Assembly (NCBI GenBank): GCA_032622095.1 | Contig: CP136064.1 | Location: forward strand, 127,767,605-127,831,604 | From: Siphonodentalium dalli | Lineage: Eukaryota; Mollusca; Scaphopoda; Gadilida; Siphonodentaliidae | Direction of reading: 5' to 3' | Length of the DNA stretch: 64,000 bases | Part shown: positions 31,148-43,277 of the stretch, one piece after another | Layout of the letters: each line of letters begins with the position of its first letter | Numbering within the stretch: the first letter of the stretch is position 1 | The notes under the pieces: generated by a model | Database searches by the model: none | Told to the model about the DNA's origin: nothing | What the model saw: the letters and a program-made list of their open reading frames with translations, nothing else | Made by a program: the position numbers and the translations under genes

Positions 31148-34126
31148 AAAAAACGAAGCTCAAAGGCTGCTGTATTCTGACGTCACACTTAGGACACATT
31201 TTTTTGTTATGTCTCCGAAACATGACGAGCATGGCTCTTTGAACATGTCTGGGACTATACAACACACAAGGCAACTATTTTTAGAAACAAGTGTAATTTT
31301 TGAGACAGTATTACACTTGTTTCATAAAATAGATAGATTTTTTATACAGTTTAGACAATCAACTGTTTCATTATTGTACAGAGTTATTGGCATTTATCAA
31401 CACTAAACAAATAATTTTCATCAGGCGAATAATATCTTATTTCTGATAATAAATGAACCTCGCAGAGCTTGACAGAACATTTCAAGCTGGACTTAAACTG
31501 ATTAAGGATCTGTATTCTTTCTTGGGGCCCCTGCGTTGCAACATTATATTTGCACAATAATATATCTCACAAGTCTAAAAAGATTTTATTTTGCCGGTAA
31601 TTTATATCCGGGATTTACCATTATTGACATAGATGTCCATAATGTCAAAACTACAATGAAAGTGCAAATTTCTATATCTTCACTGCTAGCGGTGGATAAT
31701 GATTATTATCTGTTAGCGATTTCTTCTATAATCTATTGTTGAGTGTTTAATAATTATGTTTATCTACCATGTGATGATGTGAGTTCGCAGGATGGATGGT
31801 TTCCTTTACTACAGTTTGACTAGAGGCATCAAGTGTGGAACACGTTTTAAACAGCATTGGTGCATTCTAACAAATTTGAGCTGATGATGCGATGTACATA
31901 ACTATATACTGTTATATATAACTGTATATAGATTGTATAATATATACAATTCAACCCATCCAGAGGATAACCACCAGATTGAAAAACTTCATCATACCAC
32001 AGTATGACAGAGCTCTGGAATCCGGAAATATTCTGAGCTATACGATGTAGGTCTCGACTTTGTGATATAAAATTTCTCAATTTGAATATCAATTTGTAAT
32101 TTGTTTGTGTAAATTATAACTACAGTCAATTTCGGTTAATAGAATATGCTCGGTGCAGCAATTTTTTGTACCTCATATCTGCGAACCATCCCACCTCTCC
32201 TTTACGATGAGTTTTCTTGGCTCCTCGGACACCAAGTTTTAAATTGAATTTGTAGGAGTCTTCCAGAGATGACATCACAATGAGTGTTAAAAGTCACACC
32301 TGGATACGGAACAATGCGAGTTGTAACATTAAAGTGATATATTCTGAGCGACATGAGGTAGATTTAATTTACTCATAAAATTACAACTTGATATTCAAAT
32401 TGAGAAGGTTCCACCTGACATATATAGCACTGTATCTCAAGAATCCTGAGGTTGATTGTCAGGAAATTTAATATGTATATATATTCAGTATATTAGGATG
32501 GCCTAAATGAGCAAATGTCGACCCACTGAGCGCTTGAGAGCACCCTTTGGGGGTAGTGCTCAATTCAAAAGAGACAAAACCATTATGAGGGTAGAAAGCT
32601 CATAAAATACTCATGTGAAGAACAGCTTAGTTTTGTGTATACAAAACCAATGTCATGAAAAGACTTTAAAATAGACACTAGCTGTGTCCTCATGGTTATG
32701 ATTGGTCACTGGATTCAATACTGCCAAGAGGCTGCAAATTCCTCTTGCAATAGATAATGAACGTCATTTCGTTTATTGTCATTATATTTTATAGACTGCT
32801 TGCTCCCTTTTGGTGCCATAGGTGCCAAGTTACTACTTGTCGTCCTAACCAAGAATTCTGACATTTGAACATGACCAAATGTCCAGCATGAATGAACATA
32901 TTCCCACTTCAGTGAACCCAATTATTTTGTGATTTTAATATGGAAACCTGACTCTTCCCATTCAATTGGTGGTCACTCATTCATGTAGCCACTCACCCAG
33001 ATCCTGTAGTCCTGTTGTAGTAGTACCAAAATGTATAGTTGGCACGTATATAGGGTTGGCATATAAGGGCAATATGGGTGGGGGGAGCAGCGAAGTGTGT
33101 TTATACTAGCCCATGTGGGTATATACTAATAGGGAGTTGATGGTGTCTAAATGTTCTGGGATGAATTCCCAGTAATATTAACCCCTCTTCATAGTATTGT
33201 CTCTCCTCCACCTATAAAACTGAGTGTCTTGATATATGTATAAATATATAAATCCCTCTTATATCGCTTTTGTCATATTCTATGTACATTTCGTGTACAT
33301 TACTATTATATTATTACATTGTATTACATTATCTTAATGTACTATCCAGAAGTCAGATCTGTAACTTGCTGCTTGATGAAGCATACAATCAAAGTATACA
33401 AACAAATGCATGACCCCTCTCTTGAATCTGTCACAAACCAACCCCAAACCATATCATCACACTGTATCACTTCCGGTATGTAGTTTAACTTGTAATTGTA
33501 AAGACGTAGATCTGACTTTTGATTGAAACAATTGCATTTGTGAATCTTCCTTTATGCAAGCACATATGTATCGATGAGAGCTGCTGAACAAAGATATATA
33601 TAAAAACATGCCGTTAATTGTTTTTTTTGTTTTTGCCTGGGCGATGTTGGGAAGACAGCCATAGGGTCACACCACCGCCCGGATTCTATATGTGCATTGT
33701 ATTTTGTAAATCCTATTGCATACGTACATGATTTATCCAATAAATTATCAATCTATATATATTTCCAAGCCATTCCAATACCGGTAACTGTAAAACCCAA
33801 AACAACAAACCACAACAGCAATGTGCAAATTATACTGAACCACATATGTGCCTCACCGTCATATTCTGATATCGAAAAGATTTTATCTGTGCCCAACTCA
33901 TGGTGATCAACACATGTGAGTGCATGTGTGCTCTCAGTATAAATAAGCCTATTATTGAAATGATTATCGATGACTACTTCCACAATCAATTGAAAAATGT
34001 GGAGTATGTAGAGTGCCAGGCATATGTCTCCAACACACCATTTCAATGACATATTTAATCAAAGTGATAAAATGTACCGATCAGGAATCAATAAATCAAT
34101 CAACTGCCTCAACACTTATCTTCATA
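31148..34126. other. No gene identified
   Basis: About 3 kb of AT-rich sequence with several short frames and no exon-like features. Low-complexity TATATA tracts occur near 31905-31945 and 33225-33250. Confidence 0.45.
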
Positions 34127-34214
34127 ATCATCCCATTACTGATTGCGCAATCGTCTAAACTCCCCAGATAGATGCAGAAAATCCATGAGAAAACTTCTGC
34201 CGATCAGATCCATG
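34127..34214 (+). repeat. 88-bp direct repeat, copy outside the TTAA element
   Basis: Identical to 34753-34840 except for one base (ATTACTGATTGCGCAATCG versus ATTATTGATTGCGCAATCG). This copy lies outside the TTAA element at 34287-35010 and the partner lies inside it. Such high identity implies recent duplication or gene conversion. Confidence 0.9.
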
Positions 34215-34286
34215 GTGCGATTACATATTTTATTTATACCTATTCCTGGGAGGTATCAATTATAACAGGGCTGTTAAGCTAGTTAT

Positions 34287-35010
34287 TTAACCCCCTTAAA
34301 ACCATAAGATGACAAATGCTATTAAATGCTCCTTAGATTTTCCAATACCTTTCCAGAATTTAAAGTTTTTTTTTAAAGATATGGTCTGGTTTGTTGTGGT
34401 AATATCGTCGTTTCAGCCAGATAGCCATCAAGGAATATTCTTACATATCCATGAATATTCACATTTAGTTCATGATGTACATTCATCATTGAATCCATTC
34501 ATGGATGTTCTTGGTCAAATTTGATTTTGATCCGATAACCCAAAATAAAGTTCTCATTCAGAAACCTTCTGCATGGACGGATGGACAGATTCTAAGTCAG
34601 AAAGGGGCCATAACTCTGACAAAAATTGGTAGACTGAACCCATATTCAAACTTGACCTGTGTTTTGAGCTGAAATAAACTCGCATATCAAATTTGGTTTC
34701 AATCTGATTGCCCAAAATAAAGTTCTCATCCGGAAACTTTCTGCAGACGGAAATCATCCCATTATTGATTGCGCAATCGTCTAAACTCCCCAGATAGATG
34801 CAGAAAATCCATGAGAAAACTTCTGCCGATCAGATCCATGAATATTCACACTTAGTTCATGATGTACATTCATTTTTGAATCCATTCATGGATGTTCTTG
34901 GTCAAATTTGATTTCGATCCGATAACCCAAAATAAAGTTTTAGAAGATAATTTTTGAGAACTTTTGAGCATTTAATAGCATTTGTCATCTTATGGTTTTA
35001 AGGGGGTTAA
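34287..35010. mobile_element. TTAA-flanked piggyBac-like element, family 4, long terminal inverted repeats
   Basis: 724 bp with TTAA at both ends. The inverted termini extend about 45 bases with almost no mismatch: left CCCCCTTAAAACCATAAGAT, right ATCTTATGGTTTTAAGGGGG. The interior includes tandem-type repeats (CATTGAATCCATTCATGGAT, twice) and the 88-bp duplicate of flanking sequence. The near-identical ends indicate a young element. Confidence 0.8.
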
Positions 35011-35011
35011 G

Positions 35012-35064
35012 TAGCCGGTTAGCCACGCCCAACAACGTGATTAACATGAACTGATCGCCGTTGA
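35012..35064 (+). repeat. 53-bp direct repeat, copy 1
   Basis: TAGCCGGTTAGCCACGCCCA onward matches 35605-35657 with a single mismatch (GATCGCCG versus GATAGCCG). Copy 1 begins immediately after the right end of the TTAA element. A further short match, TAGAAGATAATTTTTG, occurs just inside the element (34941) and near 35817. Confidence 0.85.
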
Positions 35065-35910
35065 TATTTTAATAGTCCCCCAAAAAAAATAATTCGGGGA
35101 ACAAAAACAGACTACCAGGCATTGTTTCTGTATAGAGATATCAATACTGGCTCCAATGTATGTCTGACCCTGTTTAGATTCTGATGCTAAATTAGCTCCA
35201 CCCACTTTTTATGATGTCTATCGTGAAAAGCGCTATTAGAGCAAAAATAAAACTCTAAGGAAGAACACATGGGTATATCTAATCTAATGGGTTGACAACA
35301 ACATAATTCATCGAGCTTAATTTTCCAACTTGTAGACACACTTTGAACATAGTATTAAGGGGTTTCCACGCCTGAGCTATGTCAGAAGGTGACAGTTTAG
35401 ATGGACCTACACAGAAAACTACTCAATTGTTAAGCTACATGTAGTACACCACATGTAGGAATATATATGCCATCTGAAGACCACATCAAGATTATTATAT
35501 AACAATAAAAATATTACTTTAAGTAATGGTTAGAGCACAAGAATTGTTCTTTAACAGAATCAATCGAGTCGCGTGCTCTGTGTGCTGGCCGCAATTGGAG
35601 AAAATAGCCGGTTAGCCACGCCCAACAACGTGATTAACATGAACTGATAGCCGTTGAATGTGAATAGATATGTCCGAAACAACACGGACTGGTCCCACTT
35701 TGAAGCGCCCGTACGATTTGTCTGTTATGAGTTGCGTGTGCCTAACAATGGGATAATCATTGATCTATTCCTTCGCCAGCCTTGGGAACAATGGGATTGT
35801 GCTCTAATCCTAGTCTTAGAAGATAATTTTTGGGAAGAGCATCTCAACAAGTATACAAATTGAGTGGAAATGAATAACTGCCATAAAAAGTACATTATCT
35901 GAACTAACTA
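35065..35910. other. No gene identified; contains the second 53-bp repeat
   Basis: Contains copy 2 of the 53-bp direct repeat at 35605-35657. The rest is unique, with a short open frame at 35654-35863 that has no recognisable domain. Confidence 0.5.
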
Positions 35911-36698
35911 GAGGTGTGACTGTCCCAATGGGACTACGGATACCCCCCTTTTAAAAAAATACTAAGATGTTTGACATGTCAGTAAACATTTAGTTAAAAT
36001 AATGAAATAACAGTTCCCATTGCAGGTGTACAACCATAACCCTAATCTTAAACCTATTGACTGAAAATTGTAGGAATAAAAGCTTGGACAAAATTATGTA
36101 TGTTGCGAAATAAATTCTAAGTCGAAAATGGGGAATAACTCCACACAAAAAATGTCGGACAGACGTCATAATTGCAGGTGCACAGGTTCCCATGGTACTA
36201 AATATCAGTGCCAAGATTAAAAAACATTGACCGAAAAATGTAGGAATAAAAGCTCGGACAAAATTATGCATGTTGCAAAAAAAGTTTCTAAGTTGAAAAA
36301 GGGGGATAACTCCACCAAAAAATGTCGGACAGATGTCATAATCGCAGATGCACAAGTTCCAATGGTACTAAATATCTGTGCCACGTTTTAAAAAAATTGA
36401 CAAAAAAATGTAGGAATAAAAGCTCGGACAAAAGTATACATGCTGCGAAAATTTTCTAAGTCGAAAAAGGGGGGATAACTCAAAAAAAAAAAGTCCAACA
36501 GACGTCATAATCGCAGGTGCACAGGTTCCCATGGTGGTTGATGTCTGTGCCAAGTTTCACGGAAATTGATCAAAAAACGACTGAGAAAAACTCCGGACAA
36601 ATTTGTGTCTACGGACGGACGGACGACGGACGGACGACGGACCGACGGACAAGCTGACTCCAGTATACCCCCCCCTAACTTCGTTGCGGGGGGTATAA
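35911..36698. repeat. About 173-bp tandem array flanked by ATACCCCCC / GGGGGGTATA ends
   Basis: Three to four units share AAATGTCGGACAGACGTCATAA, GCACAGGTTCCCATGG and TAGGAATAAAAGCTCGGACA, with spacing of 170-175 bp (start words near 36147, 36322 and 36492). The block opens GGATACCCCCCTTTT and closes, after a (GGAC)n-rich tail, with GCGGGGGGTATA, a short inverted terminus. Minus-strand open frames follow the repeat period and are not genes. Confidence 0.8.
36600..36655 (+). repeat. (GGAC)n-type simple repeat tail
   Basis: GGACGGACGGACGACGGACGG and variants occupy most of this stretch. Similar tails close other tandem families here (36600, 57617 and the array ends at 46330 and 63820), so the tail is a shared structural part of these elements. 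Confidence 0.85.
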
Positions 36699-37228
36699 TG
36701 AAAGTGTCAATGGCACTGTAGCTCAACATGGAAAGGGAATAATTTCATGTGTTACAGTCAATGGAGTGATTAGGAATGTGGCAAGTTGAAAGGTCTTGTT
36801 ATGCAAAGAGTAAAATCAAAGATGGCCACTGGCAGCCATGTTTTTTTGCCGAATGACCCCAAAATGACTCGTTCCCATCTACATGTCAATGTCAACAGCT
36901 ATGACAAATTTTATAATGATCTGACCAAAGGTACGACCTGTAGCCTGTGCCAAAGGATTTAGTCATGCAAAGAGTAAAATCGAAGATGGCTGCTGGCGGC
37001 CATGTTTTTTGGCCGAATGACCCCAAAATGACTCGTTCCCATCTACATGTCAATGTCAACAGCTATGACAAATTTTATAATGATCTGACCAAAGGTACGA
37101 CCTGTAGCCCGTGCTAAAGGAAATTGTTGACGAATCACATTTGCACACACGAACACACACACACACAGACGACGGATACCAAGCCATGGCAATAGCTCAA
37201 ACTTTACAAGGTAATGTTGAGCTAATAA
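36698..37228. mobile_element. A-A-B family element, short copy 1
   Basis: Starts AATGAAAGTGTCAATGGCAC; the inner end TAGCTCAACATG (36719) is inverted at the right as ATGTTGAGCTA (37214-37224). It holds about two A-type units (TTAGTCATGCAAAGAGTAAAA ... GATGGC ... CCATGTTTTT). The left and right ends changed together: CAACAT/ATGTTG here, CAACTTA/TAAGTTG in the other copies. It starts directly at the end of the preceding array, so the two repeats are juxtaposed. No coding capacity. Confidence 0.8.
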
Positions 37229-38151
37229 AAGGCTCGGATGACAATTTAATATAGTTCAATAATCTCAGCATGATGTTAGGTGTGTGCTAGAAAAATTGTG
37301 AACATCCATTTTGCTATAATTGATATAAACCTTTCAGCTGAGATGAGTTTTAGCTTCAATATTAAGTCATATGTCCACAGCCAAATACCCAGCTTACCAG
37401 CTATCTCTAACATGGTGGCCTATTGTTGATAGCTCCCAGCTTGAGTGGATTGACCTGCATACCAACATTGGGCTAGTTCCTTGATTTAACAATTCATGGT
37501 AATGGCTTCTCACAATTTTCTAGAACACATTAACATAATGTTGAGATTCTTGAAGCAGTTTGGAACTCAATTAAATTGCCATTCAAGTCTTTCAGACTCA
37601 GATCATGTACTTTTTATGGCAGTTATTCATTTCCACTCAATTTGTGTACTTGCTGAGAATACTCATCCCAAAATTTACCTTCTAAAACTATGATCAAAGT
37701 CATCTTCTGACTATTTATAGGCAAGCACTCAATGTAATGGTAACTCACAATGGAAGACTGGTTTCTGGTCTGAAAATGTCACCATCACACACTACCAAAT
37801 CCTAGTAACCTGATCCCATCAGAAATCAGTGTTTGCAATTCTGCAATGGTTAATTTTAATCTATCAACTTCTTCACAAACAGAGGAAAGCAACAATGTTT
37901 GGGACCACAGGGATACAATTAGGAGCAACGCCATATGTTTCAGCACTGTTCATATAACATTCACTGGTAGAAAGGCATATGTATAATTTCAGCCAGAGCA
38001 ATATGTCATGGCAACTTTCTGTATAGAGCATGTGAGTGTTGATCGAGGATGCCAAGAGCTCAAAGCTATGGTTTGCATGTTCTTATAACTTGCAAATGAC
38101 TTTTAAGGGGTACTGTACACTAAATCCGGCCATCAATGGGACCATCTCCTA
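37229..38151. other. No gene identified
   Basis: AT-rich unique sequence; a 65-codon frame at 37496-37693 lacks supporting features. Confidence 0.45.
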
Positions 38152-38820
38152 TTAGGCCTAAAAAAAAAATAACCATGTTTCTGCTTATTAACTGTAAAAG
38201 TTATGCTCACAAAACCCATCAAACCGGGGTTAATTGTGAATTTACATCGCTGAACGGACTTCCTCGAAAATAGGGAACATTAAACAAAAATAAAACGAAG
38301 TCTTTTGGTCCATCTTTGAGCATATATATACCTTTGTTAACTTTGATATGTGAAGGGGTGTTGGTTAATAGAACTTAAATGAGTTTGGACATATGACAAG
38401 TGATTGTTTGTCTGTATTGTTTGTAATTTTTGTTTTGTTCAAATAAAATATTGTTTAAACTATGTGATTGTTTCATAGAATTTCTCAACATTCTGTTAAA
38501 TTTGAGTGATAGGTAGGCATTAAAAAGTGTAACACTAGTATGGATGCAAACATTGAGCATTTATGGGAGAGTGGGATTTTTTTTTGGTTTTGTGAGTATA
38601 ATTTCACAGTTAATTAGGCTAATGACTCAATGAAATAAATTAATGACTGCAAGTAATAGAAAATGGAAGATGATTTTGCATATTTGGACAGGCAGAAGCA
38701 AAGAAATTACCACGGTCCAGCAAAAAAGTTAAATTACAGTCAGGAAAAATTAGTGTCGGGGGTTTTGAACATGGGTCGGTCGGGTTAGCAGAAACATGAT
38801 TATTTTTTTTAGGCCTAAAA
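38152..38820. mobile_element. Inverted-repeat element with TTAGGCCTAAAAA ends
   Basis: The left end TTAGGCCTAAAAAAAAAATAACC followed by ATGTTTCTGCT is inverted at the right as AGCAGAAACATGATTATT plus TTTTTTAGGCCTAA. The inverted repeats are about 33 bp and 669 bp apart overall. No clear target duplication and no coding sequence. It could be a non-autonomous DNA transposon of unknown superfamily. Confidence 0.55.
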
Positions 38821-39054
38821 TACTCAACAAAATATATGCAACAAAAGAATGAATTTTAGCCATGGATTAGTGCAAAATACACTCATGTGCTCTATGAAGG
38901 ATGCAAACAACATGGTGATTATAATGAAAATGAGTTTATGACTCGAGTGCTATATAAACTCATAACACCACCCACAATACTTGGCCCTGACCTGGCTAAT
39001 GCCATCAGTATAGACACCCGCCTTCCCGCCAACCAAATGCCGCCTGCCCACCCA

Positions 39055-39249
39055 CAACCACAGCAGAATGGGTAATTTTTCAGGATTTAGTCGGAAATAT
39101 GGCTTGTTGCCATTCATCGGAAAGCTCTCAGTGAGAGCTTTCCGATAAATGGCAACAAGCCATATTTCCGACTAAATCAGACTAAATCCTGAAAAATTAC
39201 CCATAATTCTGCTGTGGTTAAGGAGCCAATTATTTAGGGCATTACTGTA
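39055..39249. mobile_element. Hairpin MITE, left end lost
   Basis: The arms are complementary through TTTAGTCGGAAATATGGC. The right end GCATTACTGTA is intact, while the left end begins inside the arm at CCACAGCAG. The right arm carries an extra ACTAAATCAG duplicate. Confidence 0.8.
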
Positions 39250-39396
39250 GTTATACTGATGCAATGACCCCCAAGTCCATTGTGAAATCTGAATTGGCAT
39301 TTTCTAATAAGATCCACAAAAGCCCCTAACATTCTGCACTTCAGAATAACAAGTTAGTTTGTGTATTTGAATACCTTACTCGTATTTAAATTCGCG

Positions 39397-40109
39397 CAGT
39401 ACTATTTTTCGCTCAGTTTTGAATTCGCACACTTTGAATTCGCGCACCTAGCTGCGCGAATTCAAAACTGAAACAAATATTTTTGTAAAATGCTTGGATT
39501 TAATGACAGTTTCTTATCTTAATTAATGGTTAATGAAGATACGTGTGCATATTAAGCACCATCACGATGGCTTTGCATCGTGTATAATTTAACATAACTG
39601 CATCATCAATATGATGTGAGGACGGGTGTTTATGCGCTCCAAATAATTATTCTGATATTGAAATAGTTATTAACATAATTGAAATGGACTCGAAAGAAAT
39701 AAAACCACACTCGCGTATATATAGAAAACTGACATCAGAAAAAAATAAAAACTTGGCTGTAGGTTGTGTTGACATAACTATAACTCAGGCTGTTTGGTCA
39801 TGGTGTCACTTCAGATTTGTGAATATTGGGGGAGGTGCTTTCGTGCATCTCCGATCTGCAATATGTGTATTTCTTACAAGTATTTCAAAATCAACGATGT
39901 TACCATTATTTGTTTTGATGTTGTTTGCCCGCATGCAAATTATAGTCATACAAGCCTAATATTCGGTCCAAACTTCCGTAATGTATATATGTAACTCATT
40001 GACATAAGGCCCTCTTGTTTCCCTGTGGTTTGGTATAAACTCAGGAGTCGTACTATTTTTCGCTCAGTTTTAAATTCGCGCACCGACGAGTGCGCGAAAT
40101 ATAGTACTG
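39397..40109. mobile_element. Inverted-repeat element with CAGTACTATTTTTCGC ends
   Basis: The left terminus is CAGTACTATTTTTCGCTCAG; the right end is GTGCGCGAAATATAGTACTG, inverted over the CAGTACTA..CGCG part. TTTTGAATTCGC / GAATTCAAAAC words form extra palindromes near the left end (39411-39465), and a second CTATTTTTCGCTCAGTTTTA lies at 40051. No TSD is clear. A 90-codon frame inside has no recognisable domain. Confidence 0.55.
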
Positions 40110-40244
40110 TGCGACATCAATTTGAGGTAGCATATGATCATACATGTAAGATTGTATGTGTCAAAAAAGGTATGAGATAACTCGTAGTCAGCACACAGCG
40201 CTGCCCATCTAAACCTTGAATGTGGGAAATGATAACCCCCCCTC

Positions 40245-40339
40245 AGGGAGAGCTTTCCGATGAATGGCAACAAGCCATATTTCCGACTAAATCCTTGTGC
40301 CAAGCACCTTACAAGTCGATTACTTAGAGAATTACTGTA
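40245..40339. mobile_element. Half copy of the hairpin MITE
   Basis: Only the right arm remains, from GGGAGAGCTTTCCGATGAATG to GAATTACTGTA. Its middle is replaced by GTGCCAAGCACCTTACAA, a word that also occurs at 41121-41138, so the copy was rearranged after insertion. Confidence 0.7.
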
Positions 40340-41595
40340 CTTACGTACCGTACTGCTATTGTTGTAATCTGGGGACATGATTATATAAAGGCAGCTTTAA
40401 AAGGGGGCACTTCACAGTATTAACATACATACCTTCATAATATGTACAACAGGATCAAGTTGCATGCAGACATGCAATATTATATACTCTGTCTGCTTAA
40501 TAATTCAATAAGACCTATTTCACCAGAACAGTAAAAGAGGGTCGATTACTGTTCCTTTGAATGGAAATCCTCCCGGAAGTTTCAAGTATTCTGAATTCCA
40601 TAATCAATCAGAAGGTTCCAAATTAAATTCTACACTTCTTGTATGAAGAGGATATACAGAGATACATCGAGTGGATCGAAGACTGTCAAATTTCTTGTCA
40701 GAGCATGTAGACGATGAACCAAAGGATAGTTTTAACATAAGCGTGTTACGTCTCTAACTTTCAAAAGAAAGCCAATAATTACTTTGATTGTCAATTCCTC
40801 TCCATGCATACAGCTATTGACTTCCTCGTCTGGCAAAACAGAGACCCTAAATAAATTACATGTTATTATGTGGACACACTGACTCAAGTGTACTCGGTTT
40901 GGTTTATTGAAATTTATAGTCATTTTAGGCTCTGTAGGCTATATATATCACTGCATGTAGAGACCACCTACCACCAATCCCCCCTAATTCCCCTGGCTGC
41001 TGACAGACTTGCCCAGATACACGAGTCAGGTTACCTCCTCTAAGCATTGATCACAAACCCAAGCCTATCAAAAATTGAACCAGATTTGCCTTCTCTGGAC
41101 AATTATGAGGGCATATTAAATGTGCCAAGCACCTTACAAACTGAGTCACCAAGGGCACCATTTTGAAACATTTGCTAGTTATTTAGTGTCGGAGAATGAG
41201 GCGGAATTCTAAACATACATGCCCCTTTCCCTCTCCTACCCCATCCTGTACATGATTCCTCATCTCAGAAATTTAGGCCTGGTGTTTCTGGGTTGCTGTG
41301 AATATTTGACATAATTGAGATCCTTGTAAAAAATAAATTACATTTAACATTTATATTTGTCCAGAAATATGTGGGTTATCTCCCCCCCCCATATATGTGA
41401 ACCTTTAACTATAAACATTGTAAAGGATTGTCTCAACGTCAAGTGGAAATCACGTAACCATTTTGAGTGTTTGATAGATATTATAAAGAATAAAAGGTCA
41501 GCCGACCATTCTGTCCCCCGAAAACGTGGCAAGTCGATGCCGCTTTGTTAAAGAAATTAAACAAAGGGTTAATAACTCCATAAAAAAACAATTTT
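40340..41595. other. No gene identified
   Basis: AT-rich unique sequence. Apart from the shared 18-base word at 41121, nothing is recognisable. Confidence 0.45.
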
Positions 41596-41930
41596 TCCGT
41601 CATGTATTCATACATGTTGCACATCTCCAATATGTGGGTAACAATACTCTGAAGTTTCAAATATCTAAGATCAAAACTGTAGGAGGAGTTGATTACACCA
41701 TGAAGGTACCCTCATACAGAAAATGGTTAATAATATAACTGTCAAAAAATAATGTTTGCGTCATCTATATACATGTTGCACATCTTCAATATATGGGCAA
41801 CAATATTCTGAAGTTTCAAATCTCTAGGATGAAAACTGTAGGAGGAGTTGATTACACCATGAAGGTACTCAAAAGTGTGATGGGCGGACGAACAGACAGA
41901 CGGAGCCCGTTTCTATAGTCCACCAAAAAT
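41596..41930. repeat. Two-unit tandem repeat with GGACGAACAGACAGACGG tail
   Basis: Units of about 155-165 bp share TGTTGCACATCT, CAATATGTGGGTAACAATA, CTGAAGTTTCAAAT and TAGGAGGAGTTGATTACACC. The block ends in a GGCGGACGAACAGACAGACG tail, as in other short tandem families of the window. Confidence 0.75.
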
Positions 41931-43269
41931 AAAATTTTCGGAGGACAATTATAGTAGGGGCCAGTTGAACTCCAGTGGAATGATAGTGACTATGATGGAG
42001 TTGTCATTTAACAAGTATGAAGCAAAACAGTAAATAATTTTCTCAACAAAATTTTGGGTTAAAAACATAATCATCACTCGAACAGATCTAAAACAGTGAA
42101 TCATGTATGTATCCATATCGTAAGTATTTGAGAAGTTAATTTGCCCAGTGAAACTTATTTTTAATGTTTTAATACCCTTCACATCTTCATAAATTAATAT
42201 AATTCAACAGGCGTCTTTTTAACTTCAGTGATGTAAACTAGTAAGGTCAATATTACCAATATGTCACTATTTATTGTTATGCCCCTCATGTATACAGCTT
42301 TTAAGGCTTAGATAATAAATGGACCTTTAACAATTATTCTCAGATCAGCTATACTAACACATCAGACCATCGATACGCACACATACCCAATTTCCCATGA
42401 TGTTCGATTCAAGCAAATTATCGCTAATAGTAAACCATTCTTGTGAAAAACAGATAATTCAATGGGAATTTGATTTCGTAGCCTGGAAATGTGATTAAAT
42501 ACTGAATTAGCAATAGGTTTGTAATCACCAGAAAATCTCCCAGGACAGATGGGAGAGAGAAGTTCTTGATTAAACACCTACTGGAGCAAGAATTTCTCAC
42601 ATTGCCACCCAAATCCCATGAGCCACATTTCATATGTAAGTCAATAAGATCTTGTTGCCAGAAAACTCTGTGATTCCATGGATACTGATCAATATAAGAC
42701 GTACATGTACATATGTATATATTTTAAATGGGTGAATTTAATTGTTTTTGAAGCATGGACATGAAAAATGTATACTTTGCATAGTGGAGCTTGTTAATTA
42801 GCGAAAGAATTTAATACTCATATGCAGACATAAATGTTATCCTTGCTAATGGAATCGAGCTATCAATATGGATTTATGGAATTATAGGCTATAATCAGTG
42901 GTGAAAAAAAAAAAAAGTTGGTCAGCGACCTTGGTTCTTCATGAAAAATTTATAAGTTCAATAGCTTACATCTAGGCGTCAGTTTAATTGACTATTAAAG
43001 CAATGTTTGGAGGCAATTCAGCCATTATTAATAGGCACCCGTAGCGTATGTGCTAAAGGAATATATAGACAGCAAAAAAAGTGGTTTGTGGGGCAAATGT
43101 TTTTTTGGCAGACAGCTGAAGTAAAATAAAACAATGCATATAGTTCACATTTAAAGGCATACTGTGCACTTAATTATTTCAGTGTAACTGAGCTGGTATT
43201 TGGCATCGTTTTACCCATGTGGGATGGGGTCATAACGGTAGGGTTTTATTTAGGTTCTTGACGTGAAGA
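41931..43269. other. No gene identified
   Basis: AT-rich unique sequence with an A13 run near 42905. Nothing coding can be supported. Confidence 0.45.
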
Positions 43270-43277
43270 GTTATTTC

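Noticed and set aside
35990-36729. Minus-strand frames of 61-121 codons with recurring peptides
   Set aside because: They follow the 173-bp tandem period and break at each unit border.
39684-39959. 91-codon open frame
   Set aside because: It lies inside an inverted-repeat element, has no recognisable domain and has an overlapping frame of similar quality.
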